Positions 1 through 5,490 of a stretch of DNA of 5,490 nt are shown piece after piece. The notes under the pieces are model-generated. The model worked only from the letters and a program-made list of their open reading frames with translations. It had not been told where the DNA came from and did not search any database. Within the stretch, counting starts at the first letter, position 1, and each line of letters opens with the position of its first letter. The DNA comes from CAYUWG01 sp964448285 (GTDB lineage: Bacteria; Bacteroidota; Ignavibacteria; SZUA-365). The stretch covers positions 1 through 5,490 of the forward strand of contig CAYUWG010000153.1 of assembly GCA_964448285.1 (NCBI GenBank), written 5' to 3'. The translations under genes and the position numbers were made by a program.

Positions 1-1807
1 GAAATTGATCACTGCCAGTGCCTCCATAATATGTTGCCCAAACTCTTCCCCCAGAGCTATTGAACTTCACAATGTATCCATCGAAGCTTCCAGCATTCAC
101 ACTTTGGAATACACCTGCTGTGATGGGAAAATTTGTAGAGGTCGTTCCGCCCGTAAAGAACACGTTACCAGCCACATCAGTTGCTATCGCATTCGAGTGA
201 TCACCTCCGCTTCCTCCGTAGTATGTCGCCCATAAACGGTTCCCGTTCCCATTCAACTTTACTACACATGCATCTGAATTTTTACCATTTTTTGATGTTT
301 GGAATGCACCTTGACTTACAGGAAAATTATTGCTTCCAGTTTCACTTGCAACAAGGATATTTCCGTTCATGTCTGTTGATAAACCAATTCGACCGATACC
401 GCCCTCATCTTTGTGACCACCATAATATGTTGCCCACAAACGCGAGCCGCCACTGGTAAATTTCACAATAAAAAGGTCTCTACCACCGCCACTATTTGTT
501 TGAAATGCACCTTGGGTTACGGGAAAACCGCCGCCATAATTTATCCCAGCAATCACGATGTTATTACTTGGATCAGTAGCTACTTCGACATATCTATCAT
601 CACCAATCCCTCCATAATATGTTGCCCAAAGTCTTGTTCCGTTTGCATCAAACTTCACGACAAATGCGTCATTCCCTCCAGAATTTGAACTCTGAAAACC
701 GTTAAGCACTGGAAAGTTTGTACTCATCGTGTTTCCGGAAATAATCACGTTTCCATTCGCATCTATCGATATTCCTTGTGCGGATTCTGACCCACTTCCC
801 CCGTAATACGTCGCCCAGGGATCGATGACGAGTGTCTGCGATTGATCGTGCTCATCAACCGCAAACGAAATCGTGTTTCCTTTGCGAAGGAATCGAGAAG
901 AGACTTCGTTGCTCTCATCGCCAGAGTATGTGTATGGCGTCGCTTCTTCGATTCGTCCGAGAGGTGTGGCAACCGAGAGAGCGCCATCCTGCGTAACCGC
1001 TGTCTCACTAGCCCCATCGTATTTCATCTTGATGTCTGATACGCGGCCACCGGGGCGTACGACGAAGTTGTACTTCATCCTTCCGTTGGATGAGAAGAGT
1101 TCGAGATCCACGTTGTCGTACACGTTCTCGTACACGATGCGGCTGTATTCCTTTACGCCGGTGATTCCGTCCGGGCAATGTGCAAGGTAGTAGTTGACGT
1201 ACCCGAGGAGTTCACCTTCAGCGCGGATACGGGCGAACGGGTTGCAACCGACGAGCTTCATGTCGAGGCGGTAGGTTTGAATCTCCTCCCTCTGATTGTC
1301 CCCCCTCTTAATCTCCCAGCAAGGGGAGACATTCTCAGAACCCCTCTTAATCTCCCCCCAAGGGGAGACATTCTCAGATCCGATGCCTTCGAGTGGAAGG
1401 TCGATTATCCGTGTGTGCACGGTCTTCGTGAAGACGGTGCTGATGCCGTCGTTGCGGAAATAGAGCTTCGCGCCGGGGGCGTTCGCGACGAAGGCAATTT
1501 CCGGTCGCAACTTGCCTCGTGTATCGACGATCTGTCCACGATTCTCCTGAAAGCGAATACCGGTTTGCTGCATCATTTCATCTGCACGAAGAGTGGTTGA
1601 TTTCTCTTTCGCGCGCAACGTAGGAAGAAGTGCGCTATCATCCAAGAGCTTGCGAGGTGGTGTATTTATGGTTCGGTTGGAACCGATAACAAAGCTGCAC
1701 TTGACCCGCGTCTGATCGGAGACGGATACATCCGACGCAGTTTTCGTAGCAGCAATGACGAGTTGAGTCGAAAGAACGAGTGTGATTGCAACGACAAGTG
1801 ATTTCAT
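1..1807 (-). CDS. SBBP (beta-propeller) repeat exported protein, 3' end beyond window
   Basis: This open frame of 602 codons runs off the left edge without a stop. It begins at ATG 1807-1805 behind a strong GGAGG at 5-nt spacing. Residues 1-20 (MKSLVVAITLVLSTQLVIAA) form a signal peptide, so the product is exported. From about residue 84 (IRFQENRGQ) to about 330 it resembles the DUF7948 domain that precedes SBBP repeats, including VKEYSRIVYENVYDNVDLELF and KYNFVVRPGG. From W331 the motif WATYYGG recurs at residues 394, 458, 526 and 590, each followed by segments such as TDxxGNVxxTGxTxSTNFP and VKFxxxG. That is the SBBP pattern. Residues 144-169 are encoded by a tandem 39-bp DNA repeat and are probably not native to the fold. 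Known relatives are large surface or secreted proteins, often ending in a type IX secretion or cell-wall sorting domain; any such domain here lies outside the window. Ligand and role are unknown. The repeat half is noticeably AT-richer than the downstream genes. Confidence 0.92.
   Translation of the reverse strand, partial: MKSLVVAITLVLSTQLVIAATKTASDVSVSDQTRVKCSFVIGSNRTINTPPRKLLDDSALLPTLRAKEKSTTLRADEMMQQTGIRFQENRGQIVDTRGKLRPEIAFVANAPGAKLYFRNDGISTVFTKTVHTRIIDLPLEGIGSENVSPWGEIKRGSENVSPCWEIKRGDNQREEIQTYRLDMKLVGCNPFARIRAEGELLGYVNYYLAHCPDGITGVKEYSRIVYENVYDNVDLELFSSNGRMKYNFVVRPGGRVSDIKMKYDGASETAVTQDGALSVATPLGRIEEATPYTYSGDESNEVSSRFLRKGNTISFAVDEHDQSQTLVIDPWATYYGGSGSESAQGISIDANGNVIISGNTMSTNFPVLNGFQSSNSGGNDAFVVKFDANGTRLWATYYGGIGDDRYVEVATDPSNNIVIAGINYGGGFPVTQGAFQTNSGGGRDLFIVKFTSGGSRLWATYYGGHKDEGGIGRIGLSTDMNGNILVASETGSNNFPVSQGAFQTSKNGKNSDACVVKLNGNGNRLWATYYGGSGGDHSNAIATDVAGNVFFTGGTTSTNFPITAGVFQSVNAGSFDGYIVKFNSSGGRVWATYYGGTGSDQF
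20..817 (-). repeat. SBBP repeat array (protein-level repeats, 63-68 residues)
   Basis: Five WATYYGG motifs have their Trp codons starting at minus-strand positions 817, 628, 436, 232 and 40. The spacings are 189, 192, 204 and 192 bp, all multiples of three. This gives four full units and the start of a fifth. Each unit contains an NGN/GNV turn, a TNFPV/NFPI segment, a GxFQ segment and a VVKF/IVKF strand before the next Trp. The copies have diverged at the DNA level, so this is an old protein repeat and not recent tandem duplication. The array continues past the left edge. Confidence 0.88.
1301..1378 (-). repeat. Two tandem in-frame copies of a 39-bp palindrome-containing element
   Basis: Read on the minus strand, copy 1 spans 1378-1340 and copy 2 spans 1339-1301. 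They are identical at 36 of 39 positions. Each holds a small palindrome: CTCCCC-TTGG-GGGGAG in copy 1, and a 5-bp version (CTCCC/GGGAG) in copy 2. The element length is 13 codons, so both copies are read through as SENVSPWGEIKRG and SENVSPCWEIKRG without breaking the frame. Copies this similar inside otherwise diverged coding DNA, at a loop-like point of the N-terminal domain, suggest a dispersed genomic repeat inserted and then duplicated. Dispersal elsewhere in the genome cannot be seen here. Confidence 0.85.
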
Positions 1808-1812
1808 GATAT

Positions 1813-1817
1813 CCTCC
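1813..1817 (-). promoter_or_regulatory. Ribosome binding site of the SBBP gene
   Basis: GGAGG on the minus strand, 5 nt before ATG 1807. It fixes the start codon and agrees with the signal peptide that begins there. It is the only strong Shine-Dalgarno sequence in the window. Confidence 0.8.
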
Positions 1818-1852
1818 GGTTAGAGTAGAAGAAATGAGTCTAATTTCTGCTT

Positions 1853-1883
1853 CAAACCTACAGGTAACGGCTTCGTCGCTCAA
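1853..1883 (-). promoter_or_regulatory. Candidate Bacteroidota-type promoter for the SBBP gene
   Basis: The minus strand carries TAGGTTTG (1860-1853), an exact match to the Bacteroidota -7 consensus TAnnTTTG. TTG (1883-1881) lies 20 bp upstream, in the place of the -33 element. Transcription would start near 1846-1848 and leave a leader of about 40 nt that includes the GGAGG site. The match is short, and promoter use depends on the organism really belonging to this group. Confidence 0.4.
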
Positions 1884-1912
1884 TAGGTATTTCCACACGA
1901 ATCCATAGGTAT
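1862..1912. repeat. Three AGGTA direct repeats at two-helical-turn spacing
   Basis: AGGTA occurs at 1862-1866, 1885-1889 and 1907-1911, spaced 23 and 22 bp. The last two share the longer octamer ATAGGTAT (1883-1890 and 1905-1912). They cover and flank the -33 position of the candidate SBBP promoter, so a regulator binding one face of the helix is possible. Five-base matches can arise by chance; the octamer pair is the stronger part. Confidence 0.3.
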
Positions 1913-1951
1913 CGTTACTCATTTTGCATGTGCCGAGGTTTGCTCAAGCTG

Positions 1952-1978
1952 GGCAAGCGTCGTTCGGTCGTGCTTGCC
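1952..1978. promoter_or_regulatory. Inverted repeat upstream of the PLP-enzyme gene (operator or leader hairpin)
   Basis: GGCAAGC (1952-1958) and GCTTGCC (1972-1978) are perfect inverted 7-mers separated by 13 bp, which puts the half-sites 20 bp apart. The structure lies 31 bp upstream of ATG 2010. It could be a dimeric regulator site or a hairpin in the leader RNA. No T-run follows and no gene ends here, so a terminator is unlikely. Confidence 0.35.
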
Positions 1979-2009
1979 GATCATTTCCATCTGTCGTATT
2001 CTGCATCGT

Positions 2010-2969
2010 ATGCATCTCTACAAATCCTCCCTTTCGCTGTCATTGCTTCCAACACCTTTTCACAGACTCGAACGGCTCTCCGAACATCTCGGTGTTGACA
2101 TCTGGTGCAAACGCGATGACCTTACCGGGTTCGGCGCAGGCGGAAACAAGACACGCAAGCTCGACTACCTCTTCGCCGATGCGCTTGACCGTAAGGCTAC
2201 GGACGTCATCGCGGTCGGCGGAGTGCAATCGAACTTTTGCCGCATGGCCTGTGCGTACGCGGCGCGGCTGAAGATGCGCTGCCATCTCGTGCTCGGCGGT
2301 CAGCAAGCCGCTCAGACGTCCACCGGCAACGTCCTTCTCGACCAACTGTTCGGCGCTTCGATCTATCGCGTCTCTTCGGATGACTGGTTCGAATGGGAAA
2401 GACAGTCGCAGGAGTTGGAGGATGAACTGACCGACGCGGGCGCGGAGACATACCGCTTGCTCATCGGCGGTTCCACTCCGTTGGGCGCTTTGGGATACGT
2501 CAACGCGATGCAAGAACTCCTCGACGATGCGCGCAATGCGAGCATCGCCATCAGCCGTATCGTCCATGCTTCCTCATCGGGCGGGACGCAGGCGGGTTTG
2601 CTCGTCGGCGCTGCAAGGGAAAGCTGGAAGGGACGCATCCACGGTATCGGCGTCGCCAAGTCGATGGGAGAACTCGCCGATGACATCCAACGGCTGGCGA
2701 TGGAAACGGCTAAGCTTGCCGGCGTCCAATTCGGCGACGCTTCGGTGCATGTCGATACGCGCTGGATCGGTCCGGCATACGCGACGCCCTCACCCGAAGG
2801 CAAAGAAGCCCAACAGCTCTTCGCGCGACTGGAAGGCATCGTGCTCGACGACGTTTATACGTCCAAAGCGGCGGCAGGCCTCATCGGGATGTGTCGCATG
2901 AATGAAATCGGTTCGCGCGAGTCCGTCGTCTTTCTTCACACGGGAGGTTCTCCGCAACTCTTCGCGTAG
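2010..2969 (+). CDS. PLP-dependent D-cysteine desulfhydrase/ACC deaminase family enzyme
   Basis: A 319-residue enzyme of the tryptophan-synthase-beta (fold II) PLP group, close to the family's usual length of 320-340. Visible features are the N-terminal LPTPFHRLERLSEHLG, WCKRDD, the PLP-lysine motif GGNKTRKL (Lys47), the substrate-carboxylate loop GGVQSNF (Ser74-Asn75), the phosphate-binding loop SGGTQAG (190-196), GPAYATPSPEG (Tyr257), DVYTSKAAAGL (Tyr283) and HTGGSPQLF (310-318). ACC deaminases carry Glu after the second Tyr and Leu in the HxGG motif. Here both are Thr (284 and 311), as in D-cysteine desulfhydrases, which convert D-cysteine to pyruvate, sulfide and ammonia. A related sulfo-lyase activity is not excluded. 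The protein is cytosolic. ATG 2010 was chosen over an upstream in-frame TTG at 1974 because relatives begin at this point and 1974 falls inside an inverted repeat. No Shine-Dalgarno is visible. A DUF1648 gene follows 11 bp after the stop. Confidence 0.88.
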   Translation: MHLYKSSLSLSLLPTPFHRLERLSEHLGVDIWCKRDDLTGFGAGGNKTRKLDYLFADALDRKATDVIAVGGVQSNFCRMACAYAARLKMRCHLVLGGQQAAQTSTGNVLLDQLFGASIYRVSSDDWFEWERQSQELEDELTDAGAETYRLLIGGSTPLGALGYVNAMQELLDDARNASIAISRIVHASSSGGTQAGLLVGAARESWKGRIHGIGVAKSMGELADDIQRLAMETAKLAGVQFGDASVHVDTRWIGPAYATPSPEGKEAQQLFARLEGIVLDDVYTSKAAAGLIGMCRMNEIGSRESVVFLHTGGSPQLFA

Positions 2970-2980
2970 CAGAGACAATC

Positions 2981-3487
2981 ATGTTGAAGAAGACACGCAT
3001 CCAACCCATCAGGGAAATCCCGAGAACACCCGTTGAGACGATGCTCATGCTCGTTGCGGCGCTGTCGGTGCTGTTTATGATCGTCACGACCGTCGATGCG
3101 TGGGATGAATTGCCGGAGGTGATCCCCACGCATTTCAACGCCGCAGGCGAAGCGGACGGCTGGGGCTCACGAGGCACGATCTTGATTCTTCCTATCGTCG
3201 GAGCCGTTTCGGTTGTCGGCCTTTCGCTCCTTCGCCGTATCCCGCACAAGTTCAATTATCCGTTTGCCATCACGGAGGAAAACGCGGAGCGTCAGTACCA
3301 ACTCGCCATACTCATGATCGCTGCGATCAGCGCGGAGGTTGCGCTGCTGTTCGCGGTGCTTACATACGAAACGATACAGGTCGCGCTCTTGAAAGCATCG
3401 ACTCTTTCGCCTGCGGTGTGGATTTTCTTCGGTCTCACGATGCTGACCGTCGTGCTGTATTTCCTTCAGGCATGGAAAAACCGGTAG
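2981..3487 (+). CDS. DUF1648-domain integral membrane protein
   Basis: A 168-residue protein with four predicted membrane helices, at about residues 18-38, 66-84, 105-130 and 143-165. Between helices 1 and 2 lies LPEVIPTHFNAAGEADGWGS, which carries the DUF1648 signature (P-x-H-F-x-x-x-G-x-x-D-x-W-G). In Gram-positive relatives this domain occurs in SdpI-type immunity proteins and other small membrane proteins; the biochemical role of stand-alone members is unknown. The short N-terminus is basic (KKTRIQPIR), which would favour a cytoplasmic N-terminus. The start is 11 bp after the stop of the PLP-enzyme gene with no obvious Shine-Dalgarno, which suggests co-transcription and perhaps translational coupling. 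I see no sdpC- or sdpR-like neighbour, so a toxin-immunity role has no support here. Confidence 0.85.
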   Translation: MLKKTRIQPIREIPRTPVETMLMLVAALSVLFMIVTTVDAWDELPEVIPTHFNAAGEADGWGSRGTILILPIVGAVSVVGLSLLRRIPHKFNYPFAITEENAERQYQLAILMIAAISAEVALLFAVLTYETIQVALLKASTLSPAVWIFFGLTMLTVVLYFLQAWKNR

Positions 3488-3493
3488 TCGCTC

Positions 3494-3512
3494 CGCACGC
3501 GAACCCCGTGCG
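3494..3512 (+). terminator. Weak hairpin between the DUF1648 gene and hflX
   Basis: CGCACG (3494-3499) and CGTGCG (3507-3512) form a perfect 6-bp stem with a 7-nt loop just after the DUF1648 stop. The following bases are A-rich with no T-run, so it does not look like a standard intrinsic terminator. It could still stabilise a 3' end or attenuate read-through into hflX. Confidence 0.2.
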
Positions 3513-3544
3513 AAACACTCGAAAAACTCTTACCTTGTTCATGC

Positions 3545-4915
3545 ATGATGAATGAATCGGACGAACAGCTTTTTACGCACGACGACGAAGCGATAACGGA
3601 AGAACTGCACACACGCAGGCGAAGAACACGAACCCTCTACGACACGGCGCCGAAGAAGGAGCGCGTCATTCTTGTCGGCGTTTCGCGCCCGCCGTCGCAG
3701 ATGCGGTATGAAACCGACGATCACCTCGATGAACTCGAACTGCTGACGGAAACCGCCGGTGCGGAGGTCGTCGAGAAGGTCTATCAGAACAAGCCCGACA
3801 TCGATCCATCGATGTTCATCGGGAAAGGGAAGGCGGAGTATCTGCGCGACCGCTGCGAGGATGCCGACGTGCAGACGGTGATCTTCGACGACGACCTTTC
3901 GCCGATGCAGCAACGCAACCTCGAGCGTTTCATCAACCGAAAGATCATCGACAGAACGGTGCTGATACTCGACATCTTCGCACAGCACGCGCGGACGAAC
4001 ACCGCAAAGACGCAGGTGGAATTAGCGCAGTTGGAATACATTCTTCCGAGGCTCACGCGCATGTGGACGCACCTTTCGAAACAATTCGGCGGCATCAGAA
4101 CGAAAGGCCCCGGCGAAACGCAAATCGAAACGGACCGGCGTATCGTGCGGGACAGAATCAGCCACTTGAAAGCGAAGCTTGCGCGCATCGACAGACAGCG
4201 CGCGACACAACGAAAAGGTCGTGAGGACATCACGCGTATCTCTCTGGTCGGCTACACGAACGTCGGAAAGAGTACGCTGCTCAACGCGCTGACCGGTGCG
4301 AACGTGCTCGCGGAGAACAAGCTCTTCGCCACCCTGGACTCGACGGTGCGTGCAATGGACATCGACCATCGAACGGTGCTGCTTTCCGATACGGTCGGTT
4401 TCATTCGCAAGCTGCCGTCGAAGCTCGTCGCATCGTTCAAGAGCACGCTCGACGAAGTGACGGAGTCGGATATCATTCTCCACGTCGTCGATGCATCGCA
4501 TCCCGCTTTTCCGGAACAGATCGACGTGGTGAATGCAACGCTCCACGATATTCACGCGGACGGAAAGAAGACGATCCTCGTGTTCAACAAGCTCGATGCA
4601 TTGAAGGACGGGACGTCGGTGGCCGCACTGAAGGAGCGGTATCCGGGAGCGGTGTTCATCTCCGCCGAACGCGGAATCAATCTCGGTGAGTTGAAGGACG
4701 TGATTCGTAATACCATCGAGGAGCGCCACGTCAAGCGCACCTTCGTCATTTCACCGCCGGACTTCAAGCTGCAATCGGAATTCCATCGCGTTGCAAACGT
4801 GATACACGAAGTCTTCGACCAGGAGCGAATTACGATCACATGTGAAATCGAAACGGATGAGGCATCGCGTCTTCTGAAGATGCATTCTTCCTGCGTCGCA
4901 GAAATCAGCGGCTGA
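3545..4915 (+). CDS. hflX: Ribosome-associated GTPase HflX
   Basis: A 456-residue protein with the full HflX architecture. The N-terminal domain (about 40-135) holds FIGKGKAEYL and FDDDLSPMQQRNLE. The middle helical region (about 137-225) holds DIFAQHARTNTAKTQVELAQ and the diagnostic KGPGETQIETDRR. The G domain has G1 GYTNVGKST (236-244), G2 around FATLDST (261-267), G3 DTVGF (282-286), G4 NKLD (348-351) and G5 SA (373-374). A C-terminal domain follows from about 398. HflX binds the large ribosomal subunit and in E. coli splits stalled or stressed 70S ribosomes using GTP. All motifs are intact, so the protein should be active. It has an N-terminal extension of about 38 residues, acidic and then basic (TRRRRTRT), not required by the family core. 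Two adjacent ATGs (3545 and 3548) could start it. No Shine-Dalgarno is visible in the 57-bp gap from the DUF1648 gene. Confidence 0.97.
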   Translation: MMNESDEQLFTHDDEAITEELHTRRRRTRTLYDTAPKKERVILVGVSRPPSQMRYETDDHLDELELLTETAGAEVVEKVYQNKPDIDPSMFIGKGKAEYLRDRCEDADVQTVIFDDDLSPMQQRNLERFINRKIIDRTVLILDIFAQHARTNTAKTQVELAQLEYILPRLTRMWTHLSKQFGGIRTKGPGETQIETDRRIVRDRISHLKAKLARIDRQRATQRKGREDITRISLVGYTNVGKSTLLNALTGANVLAENKLFATLDSTVRAMDIDHRTVLLSDTVGFIRKLPSKLVASFKSTLDEVTESDIILHVVDASHPAFPEQIDVVNATLHDIHADGKKTILVFNKLDALKDGTSVAALKERYPGAVFISAERGINLGELKDVIRNTIEERHVKRTFVISPPDFKLQSEFHRVANVIHEVFDQERITITCEIETDEASRLLKMHSSCVAEISG

Positions 4916-4918
4916 GTC

Positions 4919-5353
4919 TCACTTCATCACATATTCGAACGTCACTGCCGGAGTCTCGTCCTCCGTGTTGACGTGCACCATGAACGTGTACTCGCCCTTC
5001 TGATTGAGATCGACCCTGCCGATGTAGTACTTGCCGTGCGGCATAAGTCTCGGCATCAGGTTCTTTTCGTTGGGATAGATGATGTGAAACCAGACCTCCG
5101 CGTCATCGGCGGTAACCGGCTTCTTCTTTCGCTTCGCCTCGACGACGCCTCCGTGCGTGAACGGTTCATCCGGTTTCTTCCCGCCGCGATCGAGTTTCTT
5201 CGCGAACGCCGCAAATTGCTTTGGCGTGAGAAGCCATGTTTTGATCGTGAAGCCTTCCTCCGTCTGAACGTCTGACGGTTTGCCGGGAGGCGTTTGCGCG
5301 TGCGCGCTGAATACGAGGAAAAGAAATAGCAGCGATAGAAGGATGGGTTTCAT
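4919..5353 (-). CDS. Small exported protein of unknown function
   Basis: A 144-residue protein beginning MKPILLSLLFLFLVFSAHAQ, a typical signal peptide with likely cleavage after AHA (residue 19), so the product is periplasmic or secreted. I do not recognise the family. The mature part has a basic stretch (EAKRKKKP, 72-79) and a C-terminal beta-rich segment with GKYYIGRVDL, GEYTFMVHV and PAVTFEYVM. This recalls an Ig-like beta-sandwich such as those of DUF4198 or YtkA-like proteins, but the resemblance is weak. Four His (67, 90, 106, 127) and three Met (100, 104, 125) in the mature chain could bind a metal; that is speculation. ATG 5353 is preferred over ATG 5419 in the same frame because the signal peptide starts there and a GGAG lies about 10 nt upstream. 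The gene is convergent with hflX, its stop only 3 bp from the hflX stop. Confidence 0.8.
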   Translation of the reverse strand: MKPILLSLLFLFLVFSAHAQTPPGKPSDVQTEEGFTIKTWLLTPKQFAAFAKKLDRGGKKPDEPFTHGGVVEAKRKKKPVTADDAEVWFHIIYPNEKNLMPRLMPHGKYYIGRVDLNQKGEYTFMVHVNTEDETPAVTFEYVMK

Positions 5354-5490
5354 GAAAGTCGGTCTCCGTTGTTCCGGTGCAATTACGGTGAGACATGGAA
5401 AAATCGCAAGTCGAATCACAATGGACAGCTTCGGCCGTGCTATATCTTGACGAATATCCCCGCTGAATAGAGCGACGCATCGAAGATGTT

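Noticed and set aside
1281..1378. Possible frameshift of the SBBP gene caused by the inserted repeats
   Set aside because: Codon-by-codon reading shows both 39-bp copies keep the frame, and the expected domain sequence (YRLDMKLVGCNP) resumes in the same frame.
1301..1378. Short CRISPR-like array
   Set aside because: The two copies abut with no spacer and lie inside an intact coding frame.
1178..1600. Plus-strand 140-codon open frame with a repeated PLNLPxRGDILR peptide
   Set aside because: It is the opposite-strand shadow of the SBBP gene; its peptide repeat is only the 39-bp DNA repeat read backwards.
1974..2009. Upstream TTG start that would add 12 residues to the PLP enzyme
   Set aside because: No ribosome binding site, the added residues do not resemble the family N-terminus, and the codon lies inside an inverted repeat.
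2040..2567. Long minus-strand open frame opposite the PLP-enzyme gene
   Set aside because: It is a composition-driven shadow; the plus-strand frame carries all the enzyme motifs.
3529..3537. TACCTTGTT just before hflX as a -7 promoter element
   Set aside because: It matches TAnnTTTG only partly and no TTG lies about 20 bp upstream, so it cannot be told from chance.
4022..4729. 235-codon minus-strand open frame opposite hflX
   Set aside because: It lies wholly within hflX, has no recognisable motif and no ribosome binding site that I can see.
5354..5490. Possible gene or promoter at the right edge, including a TATCTTG sequence on the plus strand
   Set aside because: No frame with a plausible start and protein-like content is visible, and the promoter-like match lacks a partner element.

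Overview
The window looks like chromosomal DNA from a bacterium of the Bacteroidota/Ignavibacteria/Kapabacteria (FCB) group. The main reason is the large secreted SBBP (beta-propeller) repeat protein at the left edge, a family common there. A TAnnTTTG-type promoter match and two clear starts without a Shine-Dalgarno sequence fit the same group. This placement is inferred; the window holds no rRNA or other marker that would settle it.

Layout. (1) Positions 1-1807, minus strand: the first 602 codons of an SBBP-repeat exported protein, open at the left edge. It has a signal peptide, a DUF7948-like N-terminal domain and at least four complete repeats of 63-68 residues, each beginning with W-A-T-Y-Y-G-G. 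Two tandem copies of a 39-bp palindrome-containing element (1301-1378) sit in frame inside it. (2) 1808-2009: a divergent intergenic region with a good ribosome binding site, a plausible promoter for the SBBP gene, three AGGTA repeats at about 22-bp spacing, and a 7-bp inverted repeat. (3) 2010-4915, plus strand: a PLP-dependent enzyme of the D-cysteine desulfhydrase/ACC deaminase family, a four-helix DUF1648 membrane protein 11 bp behind it, and the ribosome-associated GTPase HflX after a 57-bp gap. (4) 4919-5353, minus strand: a small exported protein of unknown function, convergent with hflX and only 3 bp from its stop. (5) 5354-5490: upstream region of that small gene. I see no gene there and no convincing promoter.

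The PLP enzyme and the DUF1648 protein are probably co-transcribed. HflX may share that transcript or use its own start. I see no functional pathway joining these genes. HflX and the PLP enzyme look like ordinary housekeeping or metabolic functions, and the two exported proteins flank them on the opposite strand.

I do not see a new multi-gene system. The most interesting structure is the in-frame tandem palindromic repeat in the SBBP gene, which looks like a short mobile or amplifying repeat tolerated inside a protein. The repeat-rich part of that gene is also much more AT-rich than the rest of the window.
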